Assembly: GCF_000454545.1 (NCBI RefSeq)
Contig: NZ_CM002139.1
Span: 2,772,032 to 2,836,031 of the forward strand
Direction: 5' to 3'
Length of the DNA: 64,000 nucleotides
Source: Xanthomonas cassavae CFBP 4642
GTDB lineage: Bacteria; Pseudomonadota; Gammaproteobacteria; Xanthomonadales; Xanthomonadaceae
Shown: one piece after another, positions 19,682 to 28,145 of the stretch
Position numbering within the stretch: the stretch's first letter is position 1
Layout of the letters: each line of letters opens with the position of its first letter
The notes under the pieces: generated by a model
Databases searched by the model: none
The model's input: only the letters and a program-made list of their open reading frames with translations
What the model was told of the DNA's origin: nothing
Made by a program: the position numbers and the translations under genes

Positions 19682-20902
19682 ATGACTGAGCAGCTTCCCC
19701 GCGTTCTGGACGATGCGCTGTCCAGCCAGCCGCATCGCATTATCGAGCGCGATGGTGTGCGCTACACCCTGCTGGGTACTGCGCACGTGTCGCTGGCCAG
19801 CGTGGCCGCGGTGCAACGGGCGATCGGCAGTGGCCGTTACGACGCAGTGGCCGTGGAACTGGATACGCAGCGGCTGCAGGCGCTCAGCGATCCGGATGCG
19901 CTGGCTCGCCTGGACCTGGTGCAGGTGATCCGCAAGGGGCGCGTGGCGCTGTTTGCGGCCAATCTTGCGCTGGCGGCGTATCAGCGCCGGCTGGCCAAAC
20001 AATTGGGCATCGAGCCAGGCGCCGAATTGAAGGAGGCGGTCAATCTGGCACGCGCGCAAGGGTTGCCGGTCTACCTGATCGACCGCGAAGTCGGGCTGAC
20101 CTTCAAGCGCGCCTCCGGGCGGCTGGGCTTCTTCGGCAAGATGAAGCTGGCCGGCGGTCTGCTCGGTGGTCTGTTCGCCGCCGACGAAGTGGGCGAGGAA
20201 GAAATCGAAAAGCTCAAGCAGGGCGACATGCTGGAGGCGAGCTTCGGCGATTTCGCCAGCGAAAGCCCCGAGCTGTACGAGACCGTGATCGCCGAGCGCG
20301 ATCGCTACATGGCCACGCGCCTGCGCGAGGAGGCCGACGGCGGCCAGCGCGAGGTGCTTGCGGTCGTGGGCGCCGGCCATCTGGCCGGGCTTGCGCGGCA
20401 CTTGGAGCAGGACACCGATGCGCCCGGCCCGTTGCGCGAATCGCTGGAATACGTGCAGCAGCGCAAGCGCGTGCCCTGGATCACGCTGGGCATTCTGGCA
20501 GTGATCATTACCGGCATCGGCATCGGCTTCTGGCGCGGCGGCCTGAGCATGGGAGCCGACCTGCTGCTGCAATGGGCGATGTATACCGGCGGCATGGCGG
20601 CACTGGGCTGCCTGCTGGCCGGCAGCCACCCGCTGAGCATCCTGACCGCGGCGGCGGTGGCACCGTTCAAACCGTTCCGGCTGAGCGTGCCGACCGGGGC
20701 ATTTGCCGCGCTGGTCGAGGTCCATATGCGCAAACCGGCCTATGGCGATTTCCTGTCGCTGCGCGACGACGCGCAGACGCTACGCGGCTGGTACCGCAAT
20801 CGCGTGTCGCGCGTGGTGCTGACCTTTTTGCTGACCAATTTCGGCAGCATGGCCGGGGTGTGGCTGGCCGGCGTGCAGATCTTCAATCGCCTGCATGGGT
20901 GA
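19682..20902 (+). CDS. TraB/PrgY-family membrane protein
   Basis: TraB family protein (406 aa). Members resemble TIKI/GumN proteases; in enterococci TraB and PrgY limit pheromone activity. The N-terminal domain starts with the family motif YTLLGTAHVSLASV (Gly-x-x-His), followed by VAVELDTQRLQAL and the YLIDREVGLTF region. A second HxxG-like motif is VVGAGHLAGLARHL. Three to four membrane segments occupy the last 150 residues (ITLGILAVIITGIGIGF; MGADLLLQWAMYTGGMAALGCLLAG; VVLTFLLTNFGSMAGVWLAG). The start at 19682 is preceded by another in-frame ATG at 19670. The frame is continuous with the upstream acetyltransferase remnant through the C-tract. Substrate and role in Xanthomonas are unknown. 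Confidence 0.85.
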   Translation: MTEQLPRVLDDALSSQPHRIIERDGVRYTLLGTAHVSLASVAAVQRAIGSGRYDAVAVELDTQRLQALSDPDALARLDLVQVIRKGRVALFAANLALAAYQRRLAKQLGIEPGAELKEAVNLARAQGLPVYLIDREVGLTFKRASGRLGFFGKMKLAGGLLGGLFAADEVGEEEIEKLKQGDMLEASFGDFASESPELYETVIAERDRYMATRLREEADGGQREVLAVVGAGHLAGLARHLEQDTDAPGPLRESLEYVQQRKRVPWITLGILAVIITGIGIGFWRGGLSMGADLLLQWAMYTGGMAALGCLLAGSHPLSILTAAAVAPFKPFRLSVPTGAFAALVEVHMRKPAYGDFLSLRDDAQTLRGWYRNRVSRVVLTFLLTNFGSMAGVWLAGVQIFNRLHG

Positions 20903-21900
20903 GCGTGGCGGCGCTGCAATCTGTTGCTGTTCGTAGGAGCGCCCCCGGGCGCGAGCTGCAGGCGCACCCAGACGCCGTAGTGGTCCGAGGCCCAGCGGCC
21001 TTCGGCATACGGGGTTTCGAACAGGATGCGTGCTTCGCGTGCAAGCAGCCGGTTCTGCTGGAAGAACACATGATCGATGCGTGCCGGCGTGTGGAAGACA
21101 TGCAGGTTCAAGGTACTTACCTCGGCGGCGCTGTTTCGGTGCACGCTGCCGTAGCTGTCGCCATAACCCTTGCGTAGCGCCTCCAGATCCAGCGCATCGG
21201 CGGCGGTATTGAAATCGCCAGCAATCACCACCGGTGCCTGTGCACTGGTGGAACCAATGAACTCCAGCAGATCGGCCACCTGGCGCGTTCGCGTCGCGGT
21301 GCCGCGTGCATCGGCGCGTTCGTTGAGATGGGTGACGTAGACATTGACCGGCTGGCCATCGACATCCACCTGCAGATGCGCGGCGACGCGGTAGTCGTCC
21401 AGCGGTTGCAGCAGGCGCTGGTGGCTGGTCAGTACCTTGCGTCGGCTCAGCAGCGCATTGCCGTAGCGCTTGGGTGCACCAATGGAATCGACCGAGGCGA
21501 AGATGAGGTCGTAGCCCAGCTTGCGCGCTAGCCAAGTGGCCTGGTTTTCCACGCTGCCGCGCCGCTCGATGACCTCCTGCAACGCGATGACGTCCGGCGC
21601 CAGCTGCCTGAGTTCCTTGACGATATGCGCGCGACGGCCCGGCCAGTCCTCGCGGTCGTGGTGCAGGTTGAGTGTGACCAGGGTCATCTCGCGCGCCGGC
21701 GTGGTGGAAGGGGTCCCCGGCTCTGAGCTCGTAACCACAGCGGCCGCGCCGCGCTGCTTCGCGAGGCCCGTCTTGAGCTGCGAGTCTGCCGGCCCTGCCT
21801 GGGCAGCCGCAGCGCACGCCATCAACAGAGCCACCGCGGCCAGCATCACGCCATGGTGGCGCCACTGCCCTGCCCGTCCAGGACAAGGCACTAGCGTCAT
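20740..21900 (-). CDS. Endonuclease/exonuclease/phosphatase-fold secreted protein
   Basis: A 386-codon frame encoding an EEP-superfamily hydrolase. Its fold is shared by DNases, inositol phosphatases and sphingomyelinases. After a signal-like N-terminus (VMLAAVALLMACAAAAQAG, about residues 18-36), the metal-site motifs appear in order: TLVTLNLHHDR, IALQEVIERRGS, THLNERADARG, VVIAGDFNTAAD, and RWASDHYGVWVRL. The conserved domain ends near position 20955. The remaining 72 codons are encoded by a GTAGGAGCGC-type half repeat and then run antisense into the 3' end of the TraB gene, so the native end has been lost. The start overlaps the stop of the large hydrolase gene (ATGA), so it belongs to the carbohydrate operon. 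Confidence 0.85.
   Translation of the reverse strand: MTLVPCPGRAGQWRHHGVMLAAVALLMACAAAAQAGPADSQLKTGLAKQRGAAAVVTSSEPGTPSTTPAREMTLVTLNLHHDREDWPGRRAHIVKELRQLAPDVIALQEVIERRGSVENQATWLARKLGYDLIFASVDSIGAPKRYGNALLSRRKVLTSHQRLLQPLDDYRVAAHLQVDVDGQPVNVYVTHLNERADARGTATRTRQVADLLEFIGSTSAQAPVVIAGDFNTAADALDLEALRKGYGDSYGSVHRNSAAEVSTLNLHVFHTPARIDHVFFQQNRLLAREARILFETPYAEGRWASDHYGVWVRLQLAPGGAPTNSNRLQRRHAHPCRRLKICTPASHTPAMLPKLVSKKVSTTRDTRLRYQPRSVCASSRSDRKSP
20931..20952. repeat. Half copy of the GTAGGAGCGC repeat
   Basis: TCGTAGGAGCGCCCCCGGGC and the next bases match one arm of the complete inverted repeat at 34218-34285, with two differences in the centre. It overlaps the 3' coding end of the phosphatase-fold gene. 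Confidence 0.7.
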
Positions 21901-24900
21901 TGCGCAGCCTCTTCGGCCCGCCGCACCGCGCTGGGGACATCGATCTGCACCGTGGCCGGCAGTTGCTGGATACGCAACTCGCCGTTGTGCCAGTCCACCG
22001 TTTCGCCATTGACGCTGGCCTTGCCGGGTTCGCCCTGGTAAGGCCAGGGGAACACCACGCCACCAGGCGGCATCAGCAGGCCAGACTGCAGCTGCAGCAC
22101 CAGCTGTTTTTCGCTGCGCTGCAAGGTGTAGTTGAGGCGTCCGTAAGGCGTGCGCAGTTCGGCGATGCCGATACCCTTGCCTTCGAACCAGCGCGTCGGG
22201 GTCCCGGCGGCGATCACCACGCTCTGATCCGATTCGCGGGTGTAGGCGAACATGTCCAGCACCGAGCGCACGAAGTCCGACGCCACCCAGGCATGCGGCA
22301 GGTCGCCGACGAAGAACGGTTTACGCGGCGTGCGCGAGACCACTTCGGCCCATTGGTTCCACGGCTGCGGTGCACGGTCCTTGAAGAAGAACGCGGTGGC
22401 GTCCCAGGCACGCTCGCGCCAGCCCAGGCGCACGAACGCGGCGACGTTGCGCCACTCGTAGGGGGTGTAGTCCTTCCATTCGCGCTTGCTGTCGCGACGA
22501 TCGGAAAATTCCTTCCAGTAGCGCTCGAAGGTGTTGCTCAACAAGTCCTGCGGCAGCCGCTGCTGTTCGCCACCCGGGGTCAGCGCGATGGTGGTGGAGG
22601 TGGCATCGAAATCGCCAAGCTCGGCCGAGCCAGGCAGGAAATCCAGGCTGTGCTGGCGTACTGCCGCACCCAGCGAGGCGATCAGGTCGCCGCTGAACTC
22701 ATCGCGTGCCGCGCCGAAGCGGGCAACATCGTCCGGCTTGTCGAGCGCGCCGGCCAGCATCGCCGCATCCTTGTAGCCGCGCAGCGCCCAGAAGTTGTCC
22801 CAGTACGAATGCACCGGCTTGGCCGAATAGCCTTCGTGGCTGATCGACACCGGCATCATTCCGTAGAAGGCCGGGTTACGCATGAAGTTGTCTTCGGTGC
22901 GTTCGCTGGCACGCAGTTTTTCCATGTAGTCGACCGCGCCGGTGACGTGCGGCCACATCTTCTCCAGGAACGCCCTGTCGCCGGTGTAACGGTAGTACTC
23001 GGCAATGTTGTAGATCAGCTCGCCGTGGCTGTCGTTCTCGGGCACCGGGTCGCTGCCGCGGTCGTCCACGCAGCACGGCACCATGCCATCGGCGAATTGG
23101 TACGGCGCGAACCAGTCGACATAGTCGCGCACCACATCTTCGCGGCCGAGCCGCAACAGCCCTTCGGAGATCATGGCGCCGTCGCGGATCCAGCTGCGCG
23201 AGTACGAGCGCGTGCCCGGCTGCAGCCGCGGGCCAATGCGCGAGATCAGCATATGCGCCAGTGCCGTGCGCAAGGTATCGACCACCGGCTTGCCTTCGGC
23301 CGGCACGCTGATGCGCACCCGATCGAGCTTGCTGCGCCACTGCTGGGCGACCTGCTGCTGCGCCGTGTCGGCATCGAAGCCGGCAGGCAACTGCGCGGTG
23401 CCGGTCTGCGGGATCACCAGCGCCACCTCGCGCCGTTGGCCCGGCTCCAGCTTCCAGCGATACAGCAGCACACCCGACGCAAGGCCGGTTTCGTCCTTGA
23501 CCTGGGTCGTGGCGGGTGGCGTGGCGGCGGTGAGATGGCTGACATCCATGCCGCTGTCGAAGGCGCTGGCAAAGCCGGCATCCGGACGTTGTGCGGCGAA
23601 TACCCGCGGCTTGCCGTTGACGCTGACCTGCGCGCCCTCCACCGCCAGTTGTTCGATCCGGCTGACGCCGCCCAGGGTATTGAGGAACTGCGACGGCGGA
23701 TTGACCTGGAACGGACGCACCGCCAGGGCCAGGGTGAACTCGCGCGCGTCCTTGCCGGTGTTATGTAGTTGATAACGTGCGACCAGTTGCGCCTGCTCCG
23801 GAGTGCCCTGCACGAACGCGGTGACGCGCAGGTTCATCAGGTCGTGGTGCCAGTCGACGCTGGGAATCGGCAGGTAGTCGTCCTGCAGGCTTTGCTCGCT
23901 GCTGACGTCGGACCAGTGCAGCACCTTGCCACCGGTGACCACGAACGGTTCGATACTGAAACCGCCCTTGCCCACTTCCACCGCACCGTCTTCGCCGATC
24001 AGGCCCTGCTCGGTGCCGCCATCCAGACCCAGGATGGTCCAGTACGGCTGCTCGCCGGAGAAGCCGCGCGGATAACTGCCACGCGGTAGCTGCGCGGCCA
24101 GCGACTTGATGAAGTCATTGGGCGTTGCGGCAAATGCCAGCGGCTGCAATTGCACTTCCTTGATGCCGTAGCGCCAGTTGGGGCCGTCCTTGAGATCGAA
24201 ACGCAGATAGCGCGCTTCGGTATCGGGGAGCGCCAGCCAATCGGTGCCGCCGGCGCCGGCAGTGACAGTGCGCAGATCGCGCCAGCTGCGGCCATCGGCC
24301 GAAGAGCGCACCACATAGTGCGAGGCCTGCAGGCCCGGCACCCACTGCACGATGGCACCGCCGAATTCGCGCACCTTGCCCAGATCCAGCGTGACCGTCT
24401 GTTGCTTGACCGCGCCGCTGAGCCAGAACGTGTCCGGCTTGCCGTCGGCCAGGCGCTGTTCCAGTGCCGGCGCGGTGTCGGTGATGGCCTCGGCCTTGAG
24501 CGGCGAGGTGTCTTCCGGCGGCAACGGCGTCAGCGTCAGGCGGTCGAAGCACACCGTGCCCTTGCCGCCGACCTTGTTGTAGATGGTGAATTCCACATCT
24601 GCGCTGCTGCGCAGCTGCTTGTCCTGGCCCGGACCCCAGGCTTTTTCGATGTTGCGCTTGCGGTAGCTGAAGGTGGTCCAGTTCTTCGGAAATGCAAAGC
24701 CGGGGCGGTTGACCCACCACACGTTATCGCCACTGGCATCGATCAGCTTGACCTGCAGATCGTTGGACGGCGAGTCGCCGCGCAGCGCGAAGCCAAGCCG
24801 GTAATTGTCCGGGTACTCGATGGGCAGGTTACGGCGGATGCCGACATAGCCGGACACGCCGTTGAAGTTGTAATCCAGGCACAGCGCATGGCCGCCGGAG

Positions 24901-25061
24901 GTGGTGGCCACCGGGCGCAGCGAACCGCTGACCTGATTGGACACCACCAGGCGCCAGGCGCCGATGTCGTTGAAGCCATCGAGCACGCGCTCCTGCGCCT
25001 GTGCCGCGCCCGCGGCGGCAATGGCGGTCATGGCAAACAGTCGCAGGAACACTGGATTCAC
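21897..25061 (-). CDS. Large secreted hydrolase with F5/8-type C domain, six-hairpin catalytic core
   Basis: A 1054-aa exported protein of the carbohydrate locus. A signal peptide is present (FLRLFAMTAIAAAGAAQA). Residues about 25-180 form a carbohydrate-binding-like beta-sandwich (RVLDGFNDIGAWRLVVSNQV and on). Residues about 190-340 resemble a discoidin/F5-8 type C domain (DTFWLSGAVKQQTVTLDLGK). A long beta region follows. The C-terminal half resembles (alpha/alpha)6 six-hairpin glycosidases (SYSRSWIRDGAMISEGLLRL; NDSHGELIYNIAEYYRYTGD). I cannot assign a GH family or catalytic acids. The GTG start at 25061 overlaps the permease stop (GTGA); an internal ATG at 25031 is the alternative. It probably degrades or trims an oligosaccharide in the periplasm. 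Confidence 0.8.
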   Translation of the reverse strand: MNPVFLRLFAMTAIAAAGAAQAQERVLDGFNDIGAWRLVVSNQVSGSLRPVATTSGGHALCLDYNFNGVSGYVGIRRNLPIEYPDNYRLGFALRGDSPSNDLQVKLIDASGDNVWWVNRPGFAFPKNWTTFSYRKRNIEKAWGPGQDKQLRSSADVEFTIYNKVGGKGTVCFDRLTLTPLPPEDTSPLKAEAITDTAPALEQRLADGKPDTFWLSGAVKQQTVTLDLGKVREFGGAIVQWVPGLQASHYVVRSSADGRSWRDLRTVTAGAGGTDWLALPDTEARYLRFDLKDGPNWRYGIKEVQLQPLAFAATPNDFIKSLAAQLPRGSYPRGFSGEQPYWTILGLDGGTEQGLIGEDGAVEVGKGGFSIEPFVVTGGKVLHWSDVSSEQSLQDDYLPIPSVDWHHDLMNLRVTAFVQGTPEQAQLVARYQLHNTGKDAREFTLALAVRPFQVNPPSQFLNTLGGVSRIEQLAVEGAQVSVNGKPRVFAAQRPDAGFASAFDSGMDVSHLTAATPPATTQVKDETGLASGVLLYRWKLEPGQRREVALVIPQTGTAQLPAGFDADTAQQQVAQQWRSKLDRVRISVPAEGKPVVDTLRTALAHMLISRIGPRLQPGTRSYSRSWIRDGAMISEGLLRLGREDVVRDYVDWFAPYQFADGMVPCCVDDRGSDPVPENDSHGELIYNIAEYYRYTGDRAFLEKMWPHVTGAVDYMEKLRASERTEDNFMRNPAFYGMMPVSISHEGYSAKPVHSYWDNFWALRGYKDAAMLAGALDKPDDVARFGAARDEFSGDLIASLGAAVRQHSLDFLPGSAELGDFDATSTTIALTPGGEQQRLPQDLLSNTFERYWKEFSDRRDSKREWKDYTPYEWRNVAAFVRLGWRERAWDATAFFFKDRAPQPWNQWAEVVSRTPRKPFFVGDLPHAWVASDFVRSVLDMFAYTRESDQSVVIAAGTPTRWFEGKGIGIAELRTPYGRLNYTLQRSEKQLVLQLQSGLLMPPGGVVFPWPYQGEPGKASVNGETVDWHNGELRIQQLPATVQIDVPSAVRRAEEAAQ

Positions 25062-25894
25062 CCCTTCACACTCCCCAGCAGAAGACCTTGGATGTAGTAA
25101 CGCTGCAGCGCCAGGAACAATAGCAGCACCGGAATCACCGTCACCACCGCACCGGCCATCATCAGTTCCACGTCCATGATGTGCTCGCGCGACAGCGCCG
25201 CCAGCGCCACCGGCAAGGTGTATTGCTCCTGGTCGGTCAGCACGATCAGCGGCCACATGAAGTCGTTCCACGAGCCCATGAAGGTGAAGATGGTCAGGGT
25301 GACCAGCACCGGCTTGAGCATCGGCAGCACGATCTGGAAGAAGATCCGCATCTCGCTGGCGCCGTCGATGCGTGCGGCCTCGATCAGTTCATCGGGAATG
25401 CTGCGCGCGTATTGGCGCACCAGGAAGATGCCGAACACCGTGGCCAACGCCGGCACCACCACCCCGCCGATGGTGTTGACCAGATGCAGCTGCTTCATCA
25501 GCAGGAACAGCGGCAGCATCGCCACCTGCGCCGGGATCACCAGCGCCGCCATCAGGATCTTGAAGATGCGCTCGCGGCCGACGAACTGCAGCTTGGCGAA
25601 GGCATAGCCGGCCATGGTGTTGATCAGCAGCGAGCCGAGCGTGATCAGCCCGGACACCAGCAGGCTGTTGGCGAAGTTGCGCGCCATGCCGGTGCGCGCG
25701 AACAGCTCGTGGTAGTTGGCCAGGGTGAACGCCGACGGCAGCATCGGCGGCGGAAAGCGGCTGGCCTCGCCGGTGGGCATGAAGGAGACCGACAGCATCC
25801 ACAGCAGCGGCGCCAGGCTGATCAGGGCCAGCACCAGCAAGCCGCCGTTGATCAGCACGGCATTCCAGCGCGACTCGCCGACATCTCGACTCAT
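25058..25894 (-). CDS. Sugar ABC transporter permease, MalG type
   Basis: Second inner-membrane permease (278 aa) of a CUT1-type sugar importer. Six transmembrane helices are apparent, starting LINGGLLVLALISLAPLLWM. The ATPase-contacting EAA loop is clear: DELIEAARIDGASEMRIFFQ followed by IVLPMLKP. The start at 25894 overlaps the stop of the MalF-type permease (ATGA), and its own stop overlaps the GTG of the next gene. These overlaps indicate one translationally coupled operon. No ATP-binding subunit gene is present in the window locus. Confidence 0.95.
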   Translation of the reverse strand: MSRDVGESRWNAVLINGGLLVLALISLAPLLWMLSVSFMPTGEASRFPPPMLPSAFTLANYHELFARTGMARNFANSLLVSGLITLGSLLINTMAGYAFAKLQFVGRERIFKILMAALVIPAQVAMLPLFLLMKQLHLVNTIGGVVVPALATVFGIFLVRQYARSIPDELIEAARIDGASEMRIFFQIVLPMLKPVLVTLTIFTFMGSWNDFMWPLIVLTDQEQYTLPVALAALSREHIMDVELMMAGAVVTVIPVLLLFLALQRYYIQGLLLGSVKG

Positions 25895-26775
25895 ATCAGG
25901 TCCTTCTTGCGGCCAAAGCGCAGCATCACGCTGGTCACCGCCAGGATGATCAGGAACAACAGGAACGCCACCGCCGACGCGCGGCCGAGGTTCCACCACT
26001 TGAAGCCTTCCTCGAACATGAAATACAGCACGCTGACGGTGCTCTGCAGTGGGTCGCCGCGGGTCATCACGTAGGGCTCGGCGAACAGCTGGAAATAGCC
26101 GGAGATGGTGATCACCCCGACCACCATCAGCACCGGGCCGAGCATCGGCAAGGTGATGTGCAGGAACTGCTTCCAGCGCGACGCGCCGTCGATGCGCGCG
26201 GCTTCGTACAGATCCTGCGGGATCGCCTGCAAGCCGGCCAGGAAGATCACCATGTTGTAGCCGAAGTTCTTCCACACCGCAAACAGCATGATGGTGGGCA
26301 TGGCCCAGCGCGGATCGCCCAGCCAGTCGATCGGAGCGATGCCGAGATGGCTCAGCCCGAAGTTGACCAGGCCATATTTGATGTGGAACAGATAACGCCA
26401 GATCACCGCCACCGCCACCAGCGTGGTCACCACCGGGGCGAACAAGGCGGTACGGAACAACGCCTTGAAGCGCGAGGCCTTGGCGTTGAGCAGCAATGCC
26501 GCGCCCAGCGAGACGCCGATCGACATCGGCACGCCCAGCAGCACGAAATACGTGGTGTTCCACAACGACTTCCAGAACAGCGGCGTCTGCAGCAGCTCGA
26601 TGTAGTTGCCCAGGCCGACGAAGCGCAGATGGCTGCTGTCGGCCAGCGCGTACAGGTCGAAGTCGGTGACGCTGAGCACCAGCGCGGCGAGCACCGGCAC
26701 GCCGAAGAACATGCCCAGCACCAGGATCGACGGTGCGGCGAACACCCAGCCGGCGACGGAATTACGCTTCATCAT
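25891..26775 (-). CDS. Sugar ABC transporter permease, MalF type
   Basis: First inner-membrane permease (294 aa) of the CUT1 importer. It has six hydrophobic segments, starting GWVFAAPSILVLGMFFGVPV, and the EAA motif QDLYEAARIDGASRWKQFLH followed by ITLPMLGP. The start at 26775 (ATGATGA) overlaps the stop of the binding-protein gene at 26772. It pairs with the MalG-type permease immediately downstream. Confidence 0.95.
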   Translation of the reverse strand: MMKRNSVAGWVFAAPSILVLGMFFGVPVLAALVLSVTDFDLYALADSSHLRFVGLGNYIELLQTPLFWKSLWNTTYFVLLGVPMSIGVSLGAALLLNAKASRFKALFRTALFAPVVTTLVAVAVIWRYLFHIKYGLVNFGLSHLGIAPIDWLGDPRWAMPTIMLFAVWKNFGYNMVIFLAGLQAIPQDLYEAARIDGASRWKQFLHITLPMLGPVLMVVGVITISGYFQLFAEPYVMTRGDPLQSTVSVLYFMFEEGFKWWNLGRASAVAFLLFLIILAVTSVMLRFGRKKDLI

Positions 26776-28142
26776 CGTGTGGCTCCCTGGCCCGCTGCGG
26801 CAGCTGGCGCGGTGGTTTCTGCAGCAGCCGGCGCTACCGCCGGCGTAGCCGTCTCACCGGCCGGACCGACATGCCCACCCTCCTGTTCGAAGATCCAGCG
26901 GCGCTTGGCCAGGATCTCGTCCACGCGTTTATCCAGTTCCTGCACGGCCGCCTCGTGCGATTGACCGCCACGCACCACGCGCTCGGTCACCAGACGCATT
27001 TCCTGCACGATGCGCTCCCACTCCAGCACCTTGGGCGTAGCCTTGACCCGCTCCAGCTGGTCGCCGAAGGCATGCGCCAGTTCGTCGTTGGCCAGCGAAG
27101 GCAACGCCCAGGTACTGCGGCGCGGCGGCAGGTCGCCGATGATGGCGTGGAAACGCGCCTGCACCTGCGGCTGCGAGAGATATTCGATGAGCTTCCAGCT
27201 GGCGTCCTTCTGCTGCGACGACTTGAAGATCACCAGGCTGGAGCCGCCGGCAATGCCGGCGCCCAGGCCATTGGGGCCCGGCAACGGCGCGGTGCCCCAC
27301 TTGCCTTCCATGCCCGGCGGCTGGCGCAGCTTGAACTCGCGCACGTTCCAGGGGCCCGACAGATAGAACGCGTAGTAGCCGTTGAAGAATTCGTACCAGA
27401 CGTTGGACACCTGGGTCTCGGAGACCTTCGGCGCCCAGCCCTTTTGATACATGTTGTCGTAGAAGCCCAGCGCCTTGCGGAAGCCTTCGCCGCGGAAGTT
27501 GCCGTAGTTGTCGTGGTCGCGCAGCAGGCGGTCGTCCTGCTGCAGCGCGAACGACAGCTGCTGCTCGAACTCGTTGAGCGGCATCAGGATGGCGTAATGG
27601 TCCGGGCCGACCTTGCGCTTGATCGCGGCCATCACCTGTTCCATCTCGGCCCAGGTCTTGGGCATTTCGCTGTAGCCGGCCTCGCGCAACAGATCCTTGC
27701 GGTAGAACAGCAGCCGCGTGTCCACATACCACGGCACCCCGTACAGGGTGCCATCGAACACATTGGTGTCCCACACGCCGGGGAAATAATCGGCCGGGTC
27801 GACGATGGTCGAGCGCGCCACGTATGACTGCATCGGCTCCAGCGTGTCCAGCAGGGCGAATTCCGGCAGCCAGGTGTTGCCGAGCTGGCACACGTCCGGC
27901 AAGCCATCGGCGGCGAAGGCGGTGAGCAGTTTTTCGTGTGCCGCGGTCATTGGGATGTTCTGCACATCGACCTGGATGTCCGGATTCTGCTTCTCGAAGT
28001 CGGCCACCAGCTCGGCCACCACTTCGGCCTCCTTGCCCATCGCCCAGAAGCGCACGGTGGTCTTGGCCGGATCGGAGCGATCACATCCCGCCACACCTGC
28101 ACACAGGGTGGCGGCCAACATCAACAGTTTCAAAAGGCGCAC
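26772..28142 (-). CDS. Sugar ABC transporter substrate-binding lipoprotein
   Basis: Family 1 extracellular solute-binding protein (456 aa), anchored to a membrane as a lipoprotein. A GTG start at 28142 gives the signal MRLLKLLMLAATLCAGVAGC, with the lipobox VAGC and Cys20. The mature domain shows the family motifs VRFWAMGKEAEVVAELVADF, GLPDVCQLGNTWLPEFALLD and KTWAEMEQVMAAI. The last 35 residues are Ala/Pro/Thr-rich and probably disordered. It starts three bases after the glucanase stop, so the two are co-translated. It should deliver an oligosaccharide, released by the neighbouring hydrolases, to the two permeases. Confidence 0.94.
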   Translation of the reverse strand: MRLLKLLMLAATLCAGVAGCDRSDPAKTTVRFWAMGKEAEVVAELVADFEKQNPDIQVDVQNIPMTAAHEKLLTAFAADGLPDVCQLGNTWLPEFALLDTLEPMQSYVARSTIVDPADYFPGVWDTNVFDGTLYGVPWYVDTRLLFYRKDLLREAGYSEMPKTWAEMEQVMAAIKRKVGPDHYAILMPLNEFEQQLSFALQQDDRLLRDHDNYGNFRGEGFRKALGFYDNMYQKGWAPKVSETQVSNVWYEFFNGYYAFYLSGPWNVREFKLRQPPGMEGKWGTAPLPGPNGLGAGIAGGSSLVIFKSSQQKDASWKLIEYLSQPQVQARFHAIIGDLPPRRSTWALPSLANDELAHAFGDQLERVKATPKVLEWERIVQEMRLVTERVVRGGQSHEAAVQELDKRVDEILAKRRWIFEQEGGHVGPAGETATPAVAPAAAETTAPAAAAGQGATR

Positions 28143-28145
28143 GGA

